Counted from the stretch's first letter, positions 36,737 to 46,995 are shown. The stretch: 64,000 nucleotides of DNA from an uncultured Clostridia bacterium (GCA_934168305.1 CAKPNF010000003.1:1-64000); one strand, 5' to 3'. Numbers and translations: made by a program. Notes: generated by a model not told the origin, from the sequence alone.

Positions 36737-36816
36737 AGGGATTACGGGGCCACCACATCGAATCCCTGTATTTTTGTTAACCAATGGGGATTCGGTGTGG
36801 TGGCCCCGTAATCCCT
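36737..36816. repeat. Close REP pair between ftsW and murG
   Basis: REP elements at 36737-36767 and inverted at 36786-36816, only 18 bp apart. It ends 1 bp before the restored ftsW stop. This tight pair can form a strong hairpin inside the dcw transcript. Confidence 0.9.
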
Positions 36817-36817
36817 C

Positions 36818-37952
36818 TTAATTTTTTGCACCTGCTCTTGAAATATTTAACAGCACTCCCATCTCACACAGTAATATAAATAACGCCGTACCACCGATAA
36901 CTAAAGAATGGCAATGGCATACCTGTTGCAGGCATTGATGAAGTAACAACAGCAACATTTATTATAACTTGTATCGCAACTAATGCTGTTATTCCAACAG
37001 CAACTAAACCTCCAAACATATCTGGTGCTTTCATTGCAATTAAAATTCCTCTCCAAATAAAAACTGCAAATAATATCAATACAACAGCACATCCTATAAA
37101 TCCTATCTCTTCCGCTAGTATTGAAAAGATAAAATCATTATGAGGCTCTGGTATATACAAATACTTCTGTTTACTATCACCTAATCCAACTCCAAATAGA
37201 CCTCCAGAACCTATAGCATATAAACTTTGAACAACTTGCCATCCATCACCTCTTAAATCTTTAAACGGGTCAAGAAATGTAATAAATCTTTTTAATCTAT
37301 ATGGTTCAATTGCTATTAATGCTGCTAATCCAGGAACCCCTGCACCTAAACCTGTAAATAAAAAATGTTTAAATTTACAACCTGCTACAATCATCATAAC
37401 ACAAACAATTCCTATTATAACTAAAGATGCACTTAAATGTGGTTGTAATAATAGTAACCCTATAATCGGTGCCAAAAATAAAATGTGTTTTATTAAACCC
37501 TTCCCATATAAAGGTAACTCATCTCTATCTTTTACTAATATTCCAGCATAAAAAATTATCATCAAAAACTTAACAATTTCAGATGGTTGAAAAGATAATG
37601 TTTCAGTAACATATATCCATCTTTTTGCACCATTTACCTCTTTACCAACTAATATTACAGCAACTAGTAACAAAACAGAAATCCACCATGCTTGTTTATA
37701 AAATTTTTGATAAAAACGATAATCAATTTTAGAAATAAATATCATAGCTATTAACCCTAAAATTGCAAATATTAATTGCTTAGAAAAATAAGAATAACTA
37801 TTTCCATTTTTAGAAAGTGCTGATGGTGAACTGGCTGATAATACCATTACTAGCCCGATTCCTAATAATAATAATATTGTTATTACTATTGTAAAATCTA
37901 TTGGATTATTTAAGAAACTTGAAAAATTCTTTTCTTTTTTCTTTTTCGCCAT
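36818..37952 (-). CDS. ftsW: FtsW/SpoVE/RodA family glycosyltransferase; +1 shift at CGG
   Basis: Polymerises lipid II into glycan strands with a class B PBP. About ten membrane helices; conserved QPSEIVKFLMIIF and GDGWQVVQSLYAIGSGGLFG. Read straight it ends PFFSYRWYGVIYITV. Skipping the C of the in-frame CGG at 36894-36896 restores FFSY-GGTALFILLCEMGVLLNIS, the invariant C-terminal motif, ending at 36818 with 377 residues. The start at 37952 is set by GGAGG. It sits between mraY and murG as expected for the dcw cluster. Confidence 0.93.
36894..36896 (-). other. CGG +1 frameshift site 4
   Basis: Codons TAT CGG T; the +1 frame reads GGT (Gly), the first Gly of the conserved SYGGT motif of FtsW. 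Confidence 0.78.
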
Positions 37953-38003
37953 TTCCAATCCTCCTATTATTATATTTTTTTGTATCAATTTTTATAATAT
38001 CCA

Positions 38004-39029
38004 TTATATAACCTTTAAGCCCATAAAACATGCCACTAAAGTAATTAAAGAAAATATTACAACAACTTTATTTTCTTTCCAACCTGATAACTCAAAATGA
38101 TGATGTAATGGTGCCATTTTAAATATTCTATTTCCTGTCTTTTTAAAATATGCTACTTGTAATATTACAGATAAAGTTTCTAAAACAGGAACAATTGCTA
38201 TAATCAATAACAATAATGGCATTTTCAAATATAATGCCAAACCTGATATTACTCCACCTAACATCAAAGAACCTGTGTCACCCATAAAAACTTTAGCAGG
38301 ATGAAGGTTAAACATTAAAAATCCTAAAACTGCCCCAATTACAATACTTCCAAATATTGATACTTCATAAATTTGATTACTTATTCCTATTACTGTTAAG
38401 CATGTTATAATAATTGCTGAAACACTTGATGATAATCCATCTATTCCATCTGTAAGATTGATTGCATTTGTAGTTGCAAGTATAACTACAATTGCAAGTG
38501 GAATATAAACAAATATTGGTATACATATATACATTTTTAATATTGGTATATATGTATCTGTTCCTATTTTTAAACCTTGTATTAAAAATAGTACATAAGC
38601 CACAGCTATAATTAATAATCCAAACATTTTATAACTAGGTTTTAGTCCATCTGTATTTTTTAAAACCAATTTTTTAAAATCATCTATAAAACCTATCATT
38701 CCAAATCCTATTGTAATCAACAGCAATGGCAATAATTTCTTTCCTAAAACTTCATTTCCAGTAATCGTTAAAAATAAATATGAACCTGTAACAGAAATAA
38801 TTATTGCTATAATCATTATTATTCCACCCATTGTAGGTGTACCCTGTTTTTTTAAATGAGATGCAGGTCCATCATCTCTTTCAATTTGCCCTACTTTTAA
38901 TTTTTTTAATATTGGTATTGTTATTAATCCACAAATTACAGAAACAACAAATGTAGCAAGCAATACTTTTATCTCAAAATCCAATTTTATCAAACCCTTC
39001 ACTTTCTTCGTTCGTTCATCGTCATTCAA
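38004..39029 (-). CDS. mraY: Phospho-N-acetylmuramoyl-pentapeptide transferase
   Basis: About 325-341 residues, ten membrane helices. GTPTMGGIIM, NAINLTDGIDGLSSS (Asp pair at the active site) and the C-terminal MAPLHHHFELSGWKE are MraY signatures. It makes lipid I. The listed start lacks a clear ribosome site; a TTG at about 38984 after GAAGGG is an alternative. Confidence 0.96.
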   Translation of the reverse strand: MNDDERTKKVKGLIKLDFEIKVLLATFVVSVICGLITIPILKKLKVGQIERDDGPASHLKKQGTPTMGGIIMIIAIIISVTGSYLFLTITGNEVLGKKLLPLLLITIGFGMIGFIDDFKKLVLKNTDGLKPSYKMFGLLIIAVAYVLFLIQGLKIGTDTYIPILKMYICIPIFVYIPLAIVVILATTNAINLTDGIDGLSSSVSAIIITCLTVIGISNQIYEVSIFGSIVIGAVLGFLMFNLHPAKVFMGDTGSLMLGGVISGLALYLKMPLLLLIIAIVPVLETLSVILQVAYFKKTGNRIFKMAPLHHHFELSGWKENKVVVIFSLITLVACFMGLKVI

Positions 39030-39065
39030 AAAATCTTCAAATTTTTTTATGCCAAATCTTATACA

Positions 39066-40541
39066 TTATTTTTTCATTTCATTTACAATATCCTTAACTA
39101 TAATTCTTTCATCAAATGGATATTTTACTCCATTTATTTCTTGATAAGGTTCATGTCCTTTACCAGCCAATATAATGATGTCTCTTTTATTAGCCATATT
39201 TATAGCTTTTTTTATAGCTTCAATTCTATCTACAATTACTTCATATTTACCTTTTGTCTTTTTTATTCCCTCTTCAATTTGATTAACAATCTTTTGAGGA
39301 TCTTCTGTTCTTGGATTATCAGAAGTAATTATTGTATAGTCAGCAATTTTACCAGATATTTCCCCCATTACAGCTCTTTTACCAGAATCTCTATCTCCTC
39401 CACAACCAAACAAAGAAATTACTCTTCCTCTTGTATAGCTTTTAGCTGCTTGTAATATATTTTGTAAACTCTCTGGTGAATGTGCATAATCTATCATTAT
39501 AGTTAACTCTAATTTATTATCAACTAATTCTGACCTTCCAGGAACCCTTACTTCTTCTAGGGCTTGTTTTATTATCTCTGAATCAATTCCAAATTTTTGT
39601 GCCACACAAATAGCCGCTAAAGAATTATAAACACTGAATCTTCCAGGTATTCCTGTTCTAACTCTCTCATTTCTATCAGTTATTTTCACTCTAAAATCAA
39701 CATAAGAATTTGTAATTGTTATATCTTTTGCTAAGACATTTGCAAAGTTATCAATTCCATATGTTACAATATTGCTTTCAGGAAATAGCCTTGGAATTTT
39801 TGCAGCATGCAAGTCATCCGCATTTACTATTCCAGTTTTACACATCTCAAATAATTTTAATTTTGAGTTGAAATAATCTTGCATATCTGGATGTTCTCTT
39901 TCACTAATATGATCTTCTGAAAAATTGGTAAATAGGACTATATCAAATTGACATCCGTCAACTCTATGTAATTTTAAACTTTGTGAAGAAACTTCCATTA
40001 CACAAACTTCAACACCTTCATCTACCATTTGTCTAAATAATTGTTGTAACTCTAAACTTTCTGGTGTTGTTCTATCACTATCTTTTATTTTTTTACCATT
40101 TATATATGTAGCAATTGTACCAATTAAACCTACTTTTTTACCAGCTTTTTCTAAAATCTCTTTTATCATAAATGTTGTAGTAGTTTTTCCTTTTGTTCCA
40201 GTAACTCCTATCAATTTTAATTGAGCTGATGGATTACCATAAAAATTAGATGAGCATATTGCTAATGCTTGCCTTGTATCCTTTACTACTAAAACAGTTA
40301 TATCATCAGGTATATTTAATGATTTTAATTCACAGCCTTCTTGTAACATTACGCATTTAGCTCCACTTTCAATTGCACTTTCCACAAATTGATGTCCATC
40401 TGTTGAAAATCCTTTAATAGCTATAAACATATAACCTTCTTTAACTTCTTTTGAATTTTTTTCAATTCCTTTAATATCAATATCTACATTTCCTTTTGCT
40501 TTAATTCCTTCTAACCCTAGTAAAATTTTTTTTAATTCCAT
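39066..40541 (-). CDS. murE: UDP-MurNAc-tripeptide synthetase
   Basis: 491 residues. ATP site GVTGTKGKTTTTFMIKEIL, then DRTTPESLELQ, MEVSSQSLKLHRV and SDNPRTEDPQKIVNQIEEG. The last (DNPR) is the motif linked to meso-diaminopimelate addition. It adds the third residue to the peptidoglycan stem peptide. Confidence 0.96.
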   Translation of the reverse strand: MELKKILLGLEGIKAKGNVDIDIKGIEKNSKEVKEGYMFIAIKGFSTDGHQFVESAIESGAKCVMLQEGCELKSLNIPDDITVLVVKDTRQALAICSSNFYGNPSAQLKLIGVTGTKGKTTTTFMIKEILEKAGKKVGLIGTIATYINGKKIKDSDRTTPESLELQQLFRQMVDEGVEVCVMEVSSQSLKLHRVDGCQFDIVLFTNFSEDHISEREHPDMQDYFNSKLKLFEMCKTGIVNADDLHAAKIPRLFPESNIVTYGIDNFANVLAKDITITNSYVDFRVKITDRNERVRTGIPGRFSVYNSLAAICVAQKFGIDSEIIKQALEEVRVPGRSELVDNKLELTIMIDYAHSPESLQNILQAAKSYTRGRVISLFGCGGDRDSGKRAVMGEISGKIADYTIITSDNPRTEDPQKIVNQIEEGIKKTKGKYEVIVDRIEAIKKAINMANKRDIIILAGKGHEPYQEINGVKYPFDERIIVKDIVNEMKK

Positions 40542-40659
40542 TTAGAATCATCCCTTCGATTTAATATGTTTTGTGACCAAAATCTTGCTCACAATTTTTC
40601 TACATTATATAACTTATTTTCTTTTTTGTATAGACTTTTTTAATAATTTTTATGACTAA

Positions 40660-40692
40660 AAATCCTCTAATACAATTGTATTAGAAGGTTAT
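40660..40692 (-). terminator. Terminator after the PBP gene end
   Basis: A perfect TAATACAATTGTATTA palindrome with CCTTC/GAGG extensions, then TTTTT on the minus strand. It would end the upstream dcw transcript before murE. Confidence 0.7.
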
Positions 40693-40733
40693 TTTTTTAT
40701 TCCTCATTTACAGCTACATCATTACAATTAATA

Positions 40734-41030
40734 TCAATATTTAATATAAACTTTACTACCCTTATTAACCGTTATTCCTTCTTTAGGAGTTTGTTCAGTA
40801 ACAACTGTATTTTCTTTATCAATATCTTCCGAATCATTCTCTATATTAAGTTCCAATCCCAATTCCTTAACTACCTTCTCTGCATCCTTAATACTTAATC
40901 CTTGCACATTAGGTACTTGTATTTGCTCTACTGTTTCAACTTCATCCTGATTTCCCTGTGCCACCTCCAAATATGGTAAGATTTCACTAAACACTTGGCC
41001 TCCAACAGGTGCTGCAACTCCTCCTCCTTG
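40734..41030 (-). CDS. Separated 3' part of the PASTA-type class B PBP
   Basis: This is the missing end of the PBP at 48637-50339, cut off by the integrated element. From the att core it reads GG-VAAPVGGQVFSEILPYLEV (the last transpeptidase strand and helix), then a PASTA domain (VPNVQGLSIKDAEKVVKELGL) ending in VYIKY. Joining both parts at the 8-bp core gives 1992 bp, exactly 664 codons in frame. On its own it has no proper start; a GTG at 40994 lacks a ribosome site. Confidence 0.9.
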   Translation of the reverse strand, partial: QGGGVAAPVGGQVFSEILPYLEVAQGNQDEVETVEQIQVPNVQGLSIKDAEKVVKELGLELNIENDSEDIDKENTVVTEQTPKEGITVNKGSKVYIKY

Positions 41031-41051
41031 ATGTATTTTATCGCTACACCT
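41023..41051. other. Attachment site, murE side of the element
   Basis: Core CCTCCTTG followed inward by ATGTATTTTATCGCTACA. The recombinase stop codon lies in the arm. Confidence 0.85.
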
Positions 41052-42763
41052 ATGCTTCTTTTACTTTTTCAAAGATACTTGCTTTATTTTCATTTTCTAT
41101 GTACTCTAATATTTTATCTAATTCATCCATAAACTTAAAATGAATGGTTATTTTTTTATCTTCATGAACTTCTATGTAATCAATTAGCTCTGTTATAATA
41201 TCTCTGTCTAATTCTGTTATATTTTTATGTGCTTTAAAGTTTTCTATCCATTTACTATTTCCATTTATAATTTCTTCTTGCTTTTCTTTTTGTTTATCCA
41301 AATTTGCCATTATTTCTTTTATTTTTTCAATATCTTGTTCATATTTTTGTTTATACTCCAAATACTCTTCTTTTGTTATATATTCATTTTTCCAATCCTC
41401 ATATAAACATCTTTTTAAATTACTTATTTTTTCTATCTCTTTTTCTTTAGCTTGTTTTATATTTTCCATATTTTCATTTGCCAATTTTTTAGTGTTTGAT
41501 TTATTAATTTGCTCTAATAATTTTTCAGTGTCAACAAGCAATTCTATATGTAATTTAATTGCTTCTAATACTGCGTTTTCTAATTCTTCCACTTTTAGAG
41601 TATGTTTTGTGCATAACTTGTTTGACTTTTTTCTGTATGTACCACATATGTAATATTCATATACTGTTCCACTCTTATTTTTACAATATTTCTTGTGCAT
41701 TGCTCTCCCACAATCTGCACATTTTAAGACACCTGCCCACATACTTAAAGTCCCGCTATCTTGCACTCTAGTATCAACTTTTCTTAATCCTTGTGCTTTC
41801 TTAAACAATTCTTTGTCTATAATAGGTTCATGCATATTTTCTACTGTAATCCATTCATCTTCTGGTACTTGTTCCACTTTATGAACTTTATAACTTTTTA
41901 CTCTTCTTTTACCTTGTGTAACATTTCCTATATAAATATCATTTTTTAAAATATTTCTAACAGTTGATGGACACCATGAATAATCTTCTTGCATAATTTG
42001 AGAATTATTATAATTTTGATTTAACTTCTTCTTTTTATAACCTGTTGGGTTTAATACGCCCATATCATTCAGTCTATGACATATGCTTAAGTTTCCTAAC
42101 CCCTCATTTACTTTCCATTCAAAAATTTTTCTTACAATTTCGGCTGACTCTTTGTCTATAATCAACTTATGATTATCTTCTGGATTTTTTATATACCCAT
42201 ATGATGGAAATGCTCCTACAAATTCTCCGTTTCTTTTTTCTTCCATTTAGTGCTGACCTAATTTTTATTGATGTATCTCTACAGTATTCATCATTAATTA
42301 AATTTTTAAATGGTACTAATATTGTATTTGTACTTGTCGGATTTTTAAAACTATCTACACTATCATTAACGGCAATAAATCTTATATTAAATAACGGAAA
42401 TATTTGCTCTATGTAATTTCCTACTTCTATATAATTTCTTCCAAGTCTTGATAAATCTTTTACTAGAACACAATTAATATTTCCTTTTCTCATATCTTCT
42501 AGTAACCTTTGAAATCCAGGTCTGTTAAAATCTGTTCCTGTATAACCATCATCAACATAAGTATCATAAACAATCAAATCATCATGTTCTTCAATAAATT
42601 CATTTAATAATGCCTTTTGACTTGTTATACTATTACTTTCTTGCTTGTCTTCTCCATTGTCGCTATCTTCTTGTGAAAGTCTTATATATACTGCAACTGA
42701 CCATATCTTTGTTCCTTTTGTATTTAAACTTTCTGAAGAATATTTTGATTTTCGTCCAGCCAT
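41050..42763 (-). CDS. Large serine recombinase; +1 shift at CGG
   Basis: Catalyses integration and excision. The resolvase domain starts VAVYIRLSQEDSD (catalytic Ser), with VDDGYTGTDFNRPGFQRLL and KDLSRLGRNYIEVGNYIE. The frame reaches an in-frame CGG at 42227-42229 and would close after 18 more codons. Skipping the C gives KKK-GEFVGAFPSYGYIKNPED, the normal linker to the recombinase domain. A zinc ribbon (CADCGRAMHKKYC) and coiled coil follow, for 570 residues in all. It is the last gene before the att site, as in TnpX/TndX-type elements. Confidence 0.9.
42227..42229 (-). other. CGG +1 frameshift site 5
   Basis: Codons AAA CGG A; the +1 frame reads GGA (Gly). In the serine recombinase. Confidence 0.72.
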
Positions 42764-42815
42764 TATCGTTTCTTCCCTCCATTCTCTTATAGTATAACGT
42801 GCCCAGTATAATATA

Positions 42816-42968
42816 TCAGCCCATTTTGTTTTTTTGTTTTAAAATATTTGTCATGCATTCATTAATTTTTTTATTATTTTCAGAATATTTAAATTCAACA
42901 TTCATATTTCCAACTTGAAATTGATATAAATCTTTATTATTAACTAGACGTTCAGATTTTTGTTTCAT
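42816..42968 (-). CDS. Small TnpW-like protein
   Basis: 50 residues: MKQKSERLVNNKDLYQFQ, then VGNMNVEFKYSENN and a helix KINECMTNILKQ. AGAGGTAATTG precedes the ATG. The layout resembles the short TnpW proteins encoded beside serine recombinases in clostridial transposons, by eye only. It lies 52 bp upstream of the recombinase. Confidence 0.6.
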   Translation of the reverse strand: MKQKSERLVNNKDLYQFQVGNMNVEFKYSENNKKINECMTNILKQKNKMG

Positions 42969-43121
42969 ATTTCAATTACCTCTTTATTTTTTGATATTTA
43001 ATTTTATTATGTTAGAAAAAATTTTATTACTTTTTCCTCCCTACTAGGTAAATGCCACTTAAAACTCAAAAATCGGTAATTTTTAAAAAATTTTATTAAT
43101 TTTTTATGAAAATTTGCAAAA

Positions 43122-43161
43122 AAATAACTAGAAAATAGTTTTCACTAAGTTCTAGTTATTT
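43122..43161 (-). terminator. Terminator after the unknown two-gene module
   Basis: AAATAACTAGAA (43122-43133) and TTCTAGTTATTT (43150-43161), followed on the minus strand by a T-run. It isolates the cargo from the recombinase. Confidence 0.85.
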
Positions 43162-43169
43162 ATAAAATT

Positions 43170-43823
43170 TTATTCAACTATAATATTTGATTTTATAGCA
43201 TTAGATGCATTAAACTTTTTTATGTTTTCTATTTTTTGTGATAACAATTGAATTTCTGTATCAATATTATTTAATCTTTCTATTTCTTTTACTAAATATC
43301 TCTTATTCCTGTCTATCTTTTCTATAATAGATTTATCTCCTGTTTTTAAAATTATATCATATAGATTTATTAATACATATATAATCTTTTTATGATTTAA
43401 AAGATTAAATTCTAAATATCTATCTATATTTATTATTTTCTCTCCGTCATATAAGCTTATTTTTACTAAATATTCCATTGCACTATTTATCATGTCAATT
43501 AGTCTTTGATTAATATTCAAATTATCCATAGGCTGAAAGTCTAATATATCTAATCTATTCATCTCTTCTGATAATTTTATTTCCGAGTTTATTTTTTCTT
43601 TACTAATTTCTTGTTCATTCAAATTATTTTGCCAAAAAGATAAAAATATACTAATAACACCTATTACTACAGTAATATTAGCTATCACTTCCCAAAAATC
43701 TTTTACACCCTCAACACTGTTGCTATATAATATTATAGATATAATGATTGAAAGTATATATATTAAGCACACTATAATAAAAATAGCTGTTGTATTTCTA
43801 ATTTTTTTGCTTAATAATTTCAT
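43170..43823 (-). CDS. Unknown two-helix membrane protein, module gene 2
   Basis: 217 residues: membrane helices at about 12-33 and 42-64, then a helical cytoplasmic region of about 150 residues rich in Asn, Ile and Lys. The layout resembles membrane effectors of defence modules, but no domain is recognised. The start at 43823 is downstream of GGAG and lies 26 bp inside the preceding gene, so the two are translationally coupled. Confidence 0.55.
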   Translation of the reverse strand: MKLLSKKIRNTTAIFIIVCLIYILSIIISIILYSNSVEGVKDFWEVIANITVVIGVISIFLSFWQNNLNEQEISKEKINSEIKLSEEMNRLDILDFQPMDNLNINQRLIDMINSAMEYLVKISLYDGEKIINIDRYLEFNLLNHKKIIYVLINLYDIILKTGDKSIIEKIDRNKRYLVKEIERLNNIDTEIQLLSQKIENIKKFNASNAIKSNIIVE

Positions 43824-45159
43824 TCGAACTATCACTCCTTATTTCTTGTTGTAATTCTTTTACAAGTTCATTTATATATTCTTCATCTTTATTAAATGTA
43901 GCTTTAATTATATCATAAGAATAATTTTCTAATACACACTCTAAAATTTTTGAATCTTCTTCATTAAATTCGTTTTTTATAATCGTTTTTATCTTACTTG
44001 GATCTTCTATTTTCTCTATAATATTATAATTTTTTATTCCTATACTATACATATTCAAAAATTCATACCACTTTCTTTTTAGTTCATTATTATCTTCTTT
44101 GTAATTAGGATTGCTATTTTTTAAAATTAATCCCGAGAATATTAATTCATTATTAGCATCAAAAAATGATTTCATAAATTGTGTAAAAATAGGTACTTTA
44201 TATAGAAAAGCTTTTCTACCAAAAAAGAATAATTGAAATAGTCTTTTTTCTTCATAAGTCATTTTGTGTCTAATCTTTTTGTATTCTAATCTATAGTAAT
44301 TATTTAATATTTGATCATAGATATATGTTGCGTCTAATCTCATTGCATCTAATGCTTCTGCTCTTGGAGACATATTAGAACATATCCAAATCAATATATC
44401 AAATTTTTGTTCCATACCTTTTCCAGAATTAATATATTCACATTCTTCTTTATATTCCTGAAATTTGTTGCATTCTTCATATTCTTTATTTAAATAATCT
44501 GTTACATCTTTTATAAGTTCATAGTACTTATCTTCATCATATTTTTCAATCAGTTCACAAGCTTTCTCATAAAATTTATATTCTGCCTTTTTACTATCAA
44601 GTGTAATAGCATCTTTATTTATATTTTGAATTGTTTCTGTTATTAACTTCTTCTTAAATTGAATAAATTCTTTATTTTTAAGTGCTAATTTCATTCTTTT
44701 TATAATATTTTGTTGTTTTTTTAATTTTATTAATTCTCTATCAAACAAATCACTATATTCATTTTTTATATCCGAGATTTCATTTAGTATCATCACTCTA
44801 AAATCTTCATATTCCTCTGAAGTCATATTTATTTTAAAAATCCTGTCATTTAGTAAACTCTTATAAATTAAATCATCATACTTTATAGAAATTGTATTAC
44901 TATTTTCCTTTTGTTTTAACATATATTGTAATTCTTCATATTTTATATTTTTATCCAAAAATATGTCATCTGCTGGAAATATAAAATGAAAATTTAGCAT
45001 ATTTAAAACAAATATACTCTCCTCAATTCCAATTTTATTAGGTAATTCCTCTATATATTTACTCAATCCTTTTATATTTGGTATGTATAGTTTTAACTTT
45101 CCTTTTTTTATTTTTTTGCCATCATGACTTAATTCATATTTTATAACTTCCTTTTTCAT
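43798..45159 (-). CDS. Unknown 453-residue soluble protein, module gene 1
   Basis: Lys/Glu/Ile-rich, mostly helical, no membrane segment and no catalytic motif that I recognise. Notable points are a Trp-containing segment FDILIWICSNMSPRAEALDAMRL and a KRLFQLFFFGRKAFLYKVP stretch. It lies 35 bp after the methyltransferase gene and overlaps the membrane protein gene. Position beside a restriction-modification pair in a mobile element suggests a defence or conflict role; that is inference. Confidence 0.5.
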   Translation of the reverse strand: MKKEVIKYELSHDGKKIKKGKLKLYIPNIKGLSKYIEELPNKIGIEESIFVLNMLNFHFIFPADDIFLDKNIKYEELQYMLKQKENSNTISIKYDDLIYKSLLNDRIFKINMTSEEYEDFRVMILNEISDIKNEYSDLFDRELIKLKKQQNIIKRMKLALKNKEFIQFKKKLITETIQNINKDAITLDSKKAEYKFYEKACELIEKYDEDKYYELIKDVTDYLNKEYEECNKFQEYKEECEYINSGKGMEQKFDILIWICSNMSPRAEALDAMRLDATYIYDQILNNYYRLEYKKIRHKMTYEEKRLFQLFFFGRKAFLYKVPIFTQFMKSFFDANNELIFSGLILKNSNPNYKEDNNELKRKWYEFLNMYSIGIKNYNIIEKIEDPSKIKTIIKNEFNEEDSKILECVLENYSYDIIKATFNKDEEYINELVKELQQEIRSDSSNEIIKQKN

Positions 45160-45193
45160 TTTATTTATGCTCCTTCATGCTATTTGTCAAAAT

Positions 45194-46156
45194 TTATTTT
45201 AATGCCTTCATTATATTTTCGGCAATCCTATTTATGACGGGTACAACAACGCTATTTCCAGCTTGTTTATAAAGTCTAGCATCACTCATATTTGTTGGCA
45301 ATTCGTAATACTTTGGATACCCCTGTGCATAAAAACATTCTATTGGTGTCAATTTTCTTATTCCGAACTTTGTTTTTATCAGTGGTACATTATGTCCTCC
45401 TTCTCCCATATTAGCCGTTAATGTTGGCACTAAATTACTTTGATTTTTTCTTACATATTTTCTTCTCCATTGATATACTGTATTATCATCATCCATTTCT
45501 TCTGTTAGCAATTTATATATATTACCTTTGTATTTTCCTTCTGTGTAATAATATTTATCATCAACTTTTGTATCAAAATTAAAAACATCTTTTATATTTT
45601 TATCTAAAGTCATTGGCATTGGCATTTGAAATCTATCAAAATCTTCTTTATCTTTAAACGCTACAATATAAATTCTTTCTCTATTTTGTGGTATGTTACC
45701 ATATTCGCAAGCATTTAATACTTGGCATTTTATTTTGTCTTTGTATCCCGCTTCTTCTAATTTTTCAATTATAGTCTTAAAAGTTTTTCCTTTATCATGA
45801 CCAACCAAATTTTTCACATTTTCTAAAAATATTACTCTTGGTTTTCTTTCCTTAAATATTCTTTCCATTTCAAAGAATAAATCTCCAGTTCTATCATCTT
45901 CGAATCCTTTTCTATATCCAGCTACTGAAAAAGAAGTACATGGAAATCCTCCTACCATTATATCAAATTCTGGTATTTCATTTACTTTAACATTATGAAT
46001 ATCTCTACAATCAACTTTATTTTCAAAGTTTTTTTCATAAGTTTCTACCGCATATTTATCAAATTCATTAGCATATGCTATCTCACATTTATTTGTTTCT
46101 AAAAATCCTAAATCTATTCCACCAACACCTGCAAAAAGGCTACAAATCTTATACAT
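45194..46156 (-). CDS. DNA (cytosine-5) methyltransferase
   Basis: 320 residues. Motifs in order: I (LFAGVGGIDLGF), IV with the catalytic Cys (GGFPCTSFSVAGYRKG), VI (VIFLENVKNL), VIII (GNIPQNRERIYIVAF) and X (YKQAGNSVVVPVI). The region between VIII and IX holds the target-recognition part. It protects DNA from the neighbouring endonuclease. Confidence 0.95.
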   Translation of the reverse strand: MYKICSLFAGVGGIDLGFLETNKCEIAYANEFDKYAVETYEKNFENKVDCRDIHNVKVNEIPEFDIMVGGFPCTSFSVAGYRKGFEDDRTGDLFFEMERIFKERKPRVIFLENVKNLVGHDKGKTFKTIIEKLEEAGYKDKIKCQVLNACEYGNIPQNRERIYIVAFKDKEDFDRFQMPMPMTLDKNIKDVFNFDTKVDDKYYYTEGKYKGNIYKLLTEEMDDDNTVYQWRRKYVRKNQSNLVPTLTANMGEGGHNVPLIKTKFGIRKLTPIECFYAQGYPKYYELPTNMSDARLYKQAGNSVVVPVINRIAENIMKALK

Positions 46157-46233
46157 AATTATTTTCTCCTTATCTTTTGCGGCACGCCGCGATTTTATTA
46201 GTTATAGTAACAGAGTAATTAACACTCTACCTT

Positions 46234-46758
46234 TCATCCTTTTTCAACTATCATTCCTCTTCTAATATTAAATATTACAGTAGGTTCTAGTTTTCTTGCA
46301 TTAATTATTGATTCAATAATTCTTATATGTGGTCTCTTACCAGCTTTCTGATAATCTCCTACTGTTGCTGTTTTTGATACTGGAAGTTTCTTTAATTCTT
46401 CTGAATTAATACCTGTATCATACACAAACAACATATTTAAGTCTAAATCAAATCTTAAAAATACTAAATCATCAAAGTCACATCTAGGTCCAAAACTACT
46501 TAAATCATATTCATAGTTACTTGTAGCTTTAAACTCTATTTTTCTCCCATCAAGAGATTTGGCATCTCCTCCTGAACTTTTATTCCAAAGAAGATTTAAG
46601 CAATAGCAACCCATAGGCTCACTTATTGCATCTGGCATATTAATACCTCTTGATACTAAACTTTTTACATATGTATTTAAGTCTTTCCACTTAAAGTATG
46701 CATCACATGTTTCTTGAATTCTTGGCTCGTCTATTTTTATTAAATATTCATCCTTCAT
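46234..46758 (-). CDS. Type II restriction endonuclease, possibly Bsp6I-like
   Basis: 174 residues. EPMGCYCLNLLWNKSSGGDAKSLDGRKIEFKATSNY contains D-x-n-E-x-K (GDAKS... KIEFK), the PD-(D/E)xK nuclease core; DLSSFGPRCDFDDLVFLRFD follows. Size, this pattern and pairing with a C5 methyltransferase resemble the Bsp6I family (GCNGC cutters). That family match is from memory. The gene is 78 bp upstream of the methyltransferase. Confidence 0.72.
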   Translation of the reverse strand: MKDEYLIKIDEPRIQETCDAYFKWKDLNTYVKSLVSRGINMPDAISEPMGCYCLNLLWNKSSGGDAKSLDGRKIEFKATSNYEYDLSSFGPRCDFDDLVFLRFDLDLNMLFVYDTGINSEELKKLPVSKTATVGDYQKAGKRPHIRIIESIINARKLEPTVIFNIRRGMIVEKG

Positions 46759-46995
46759 TTATTCACCTTCAGAGTGTCATTACTCTAATGGCATTATATA
46801 CTAAAATTAAAAATTTTTCTACTAATTTTTACAATTAATATATTTTTTTATGTAGTGCAAGAAAAGGTGTCTAACATATACCTTTAAAACACTTACAGGA
46901 AAAGCCTTTAACTTGTCAGATTTTAAAAAAGTGTCAGATTTTTGTTCAACATTTTATATAAGTATTTTTTCAAGCATTTCCTTATCTATGTAGTT
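46759..46995. other. Intergenic in the element
   Basis: No gene is seen. The segment GTAGTGCAAGAA near 46853 recurs near 47713 in the next gap. A loose hairpin of GTGTCAGATTTT-like repeats lies near 46915-46940. Confidence 0.4.

Noticed and set aside
40734..40994. Stand-alone PASTA-domain gene
   Set aside because: There is no ribosome site, and the frame continues upstream to the att core, joining the PBP in frame at exactly 664 codons.
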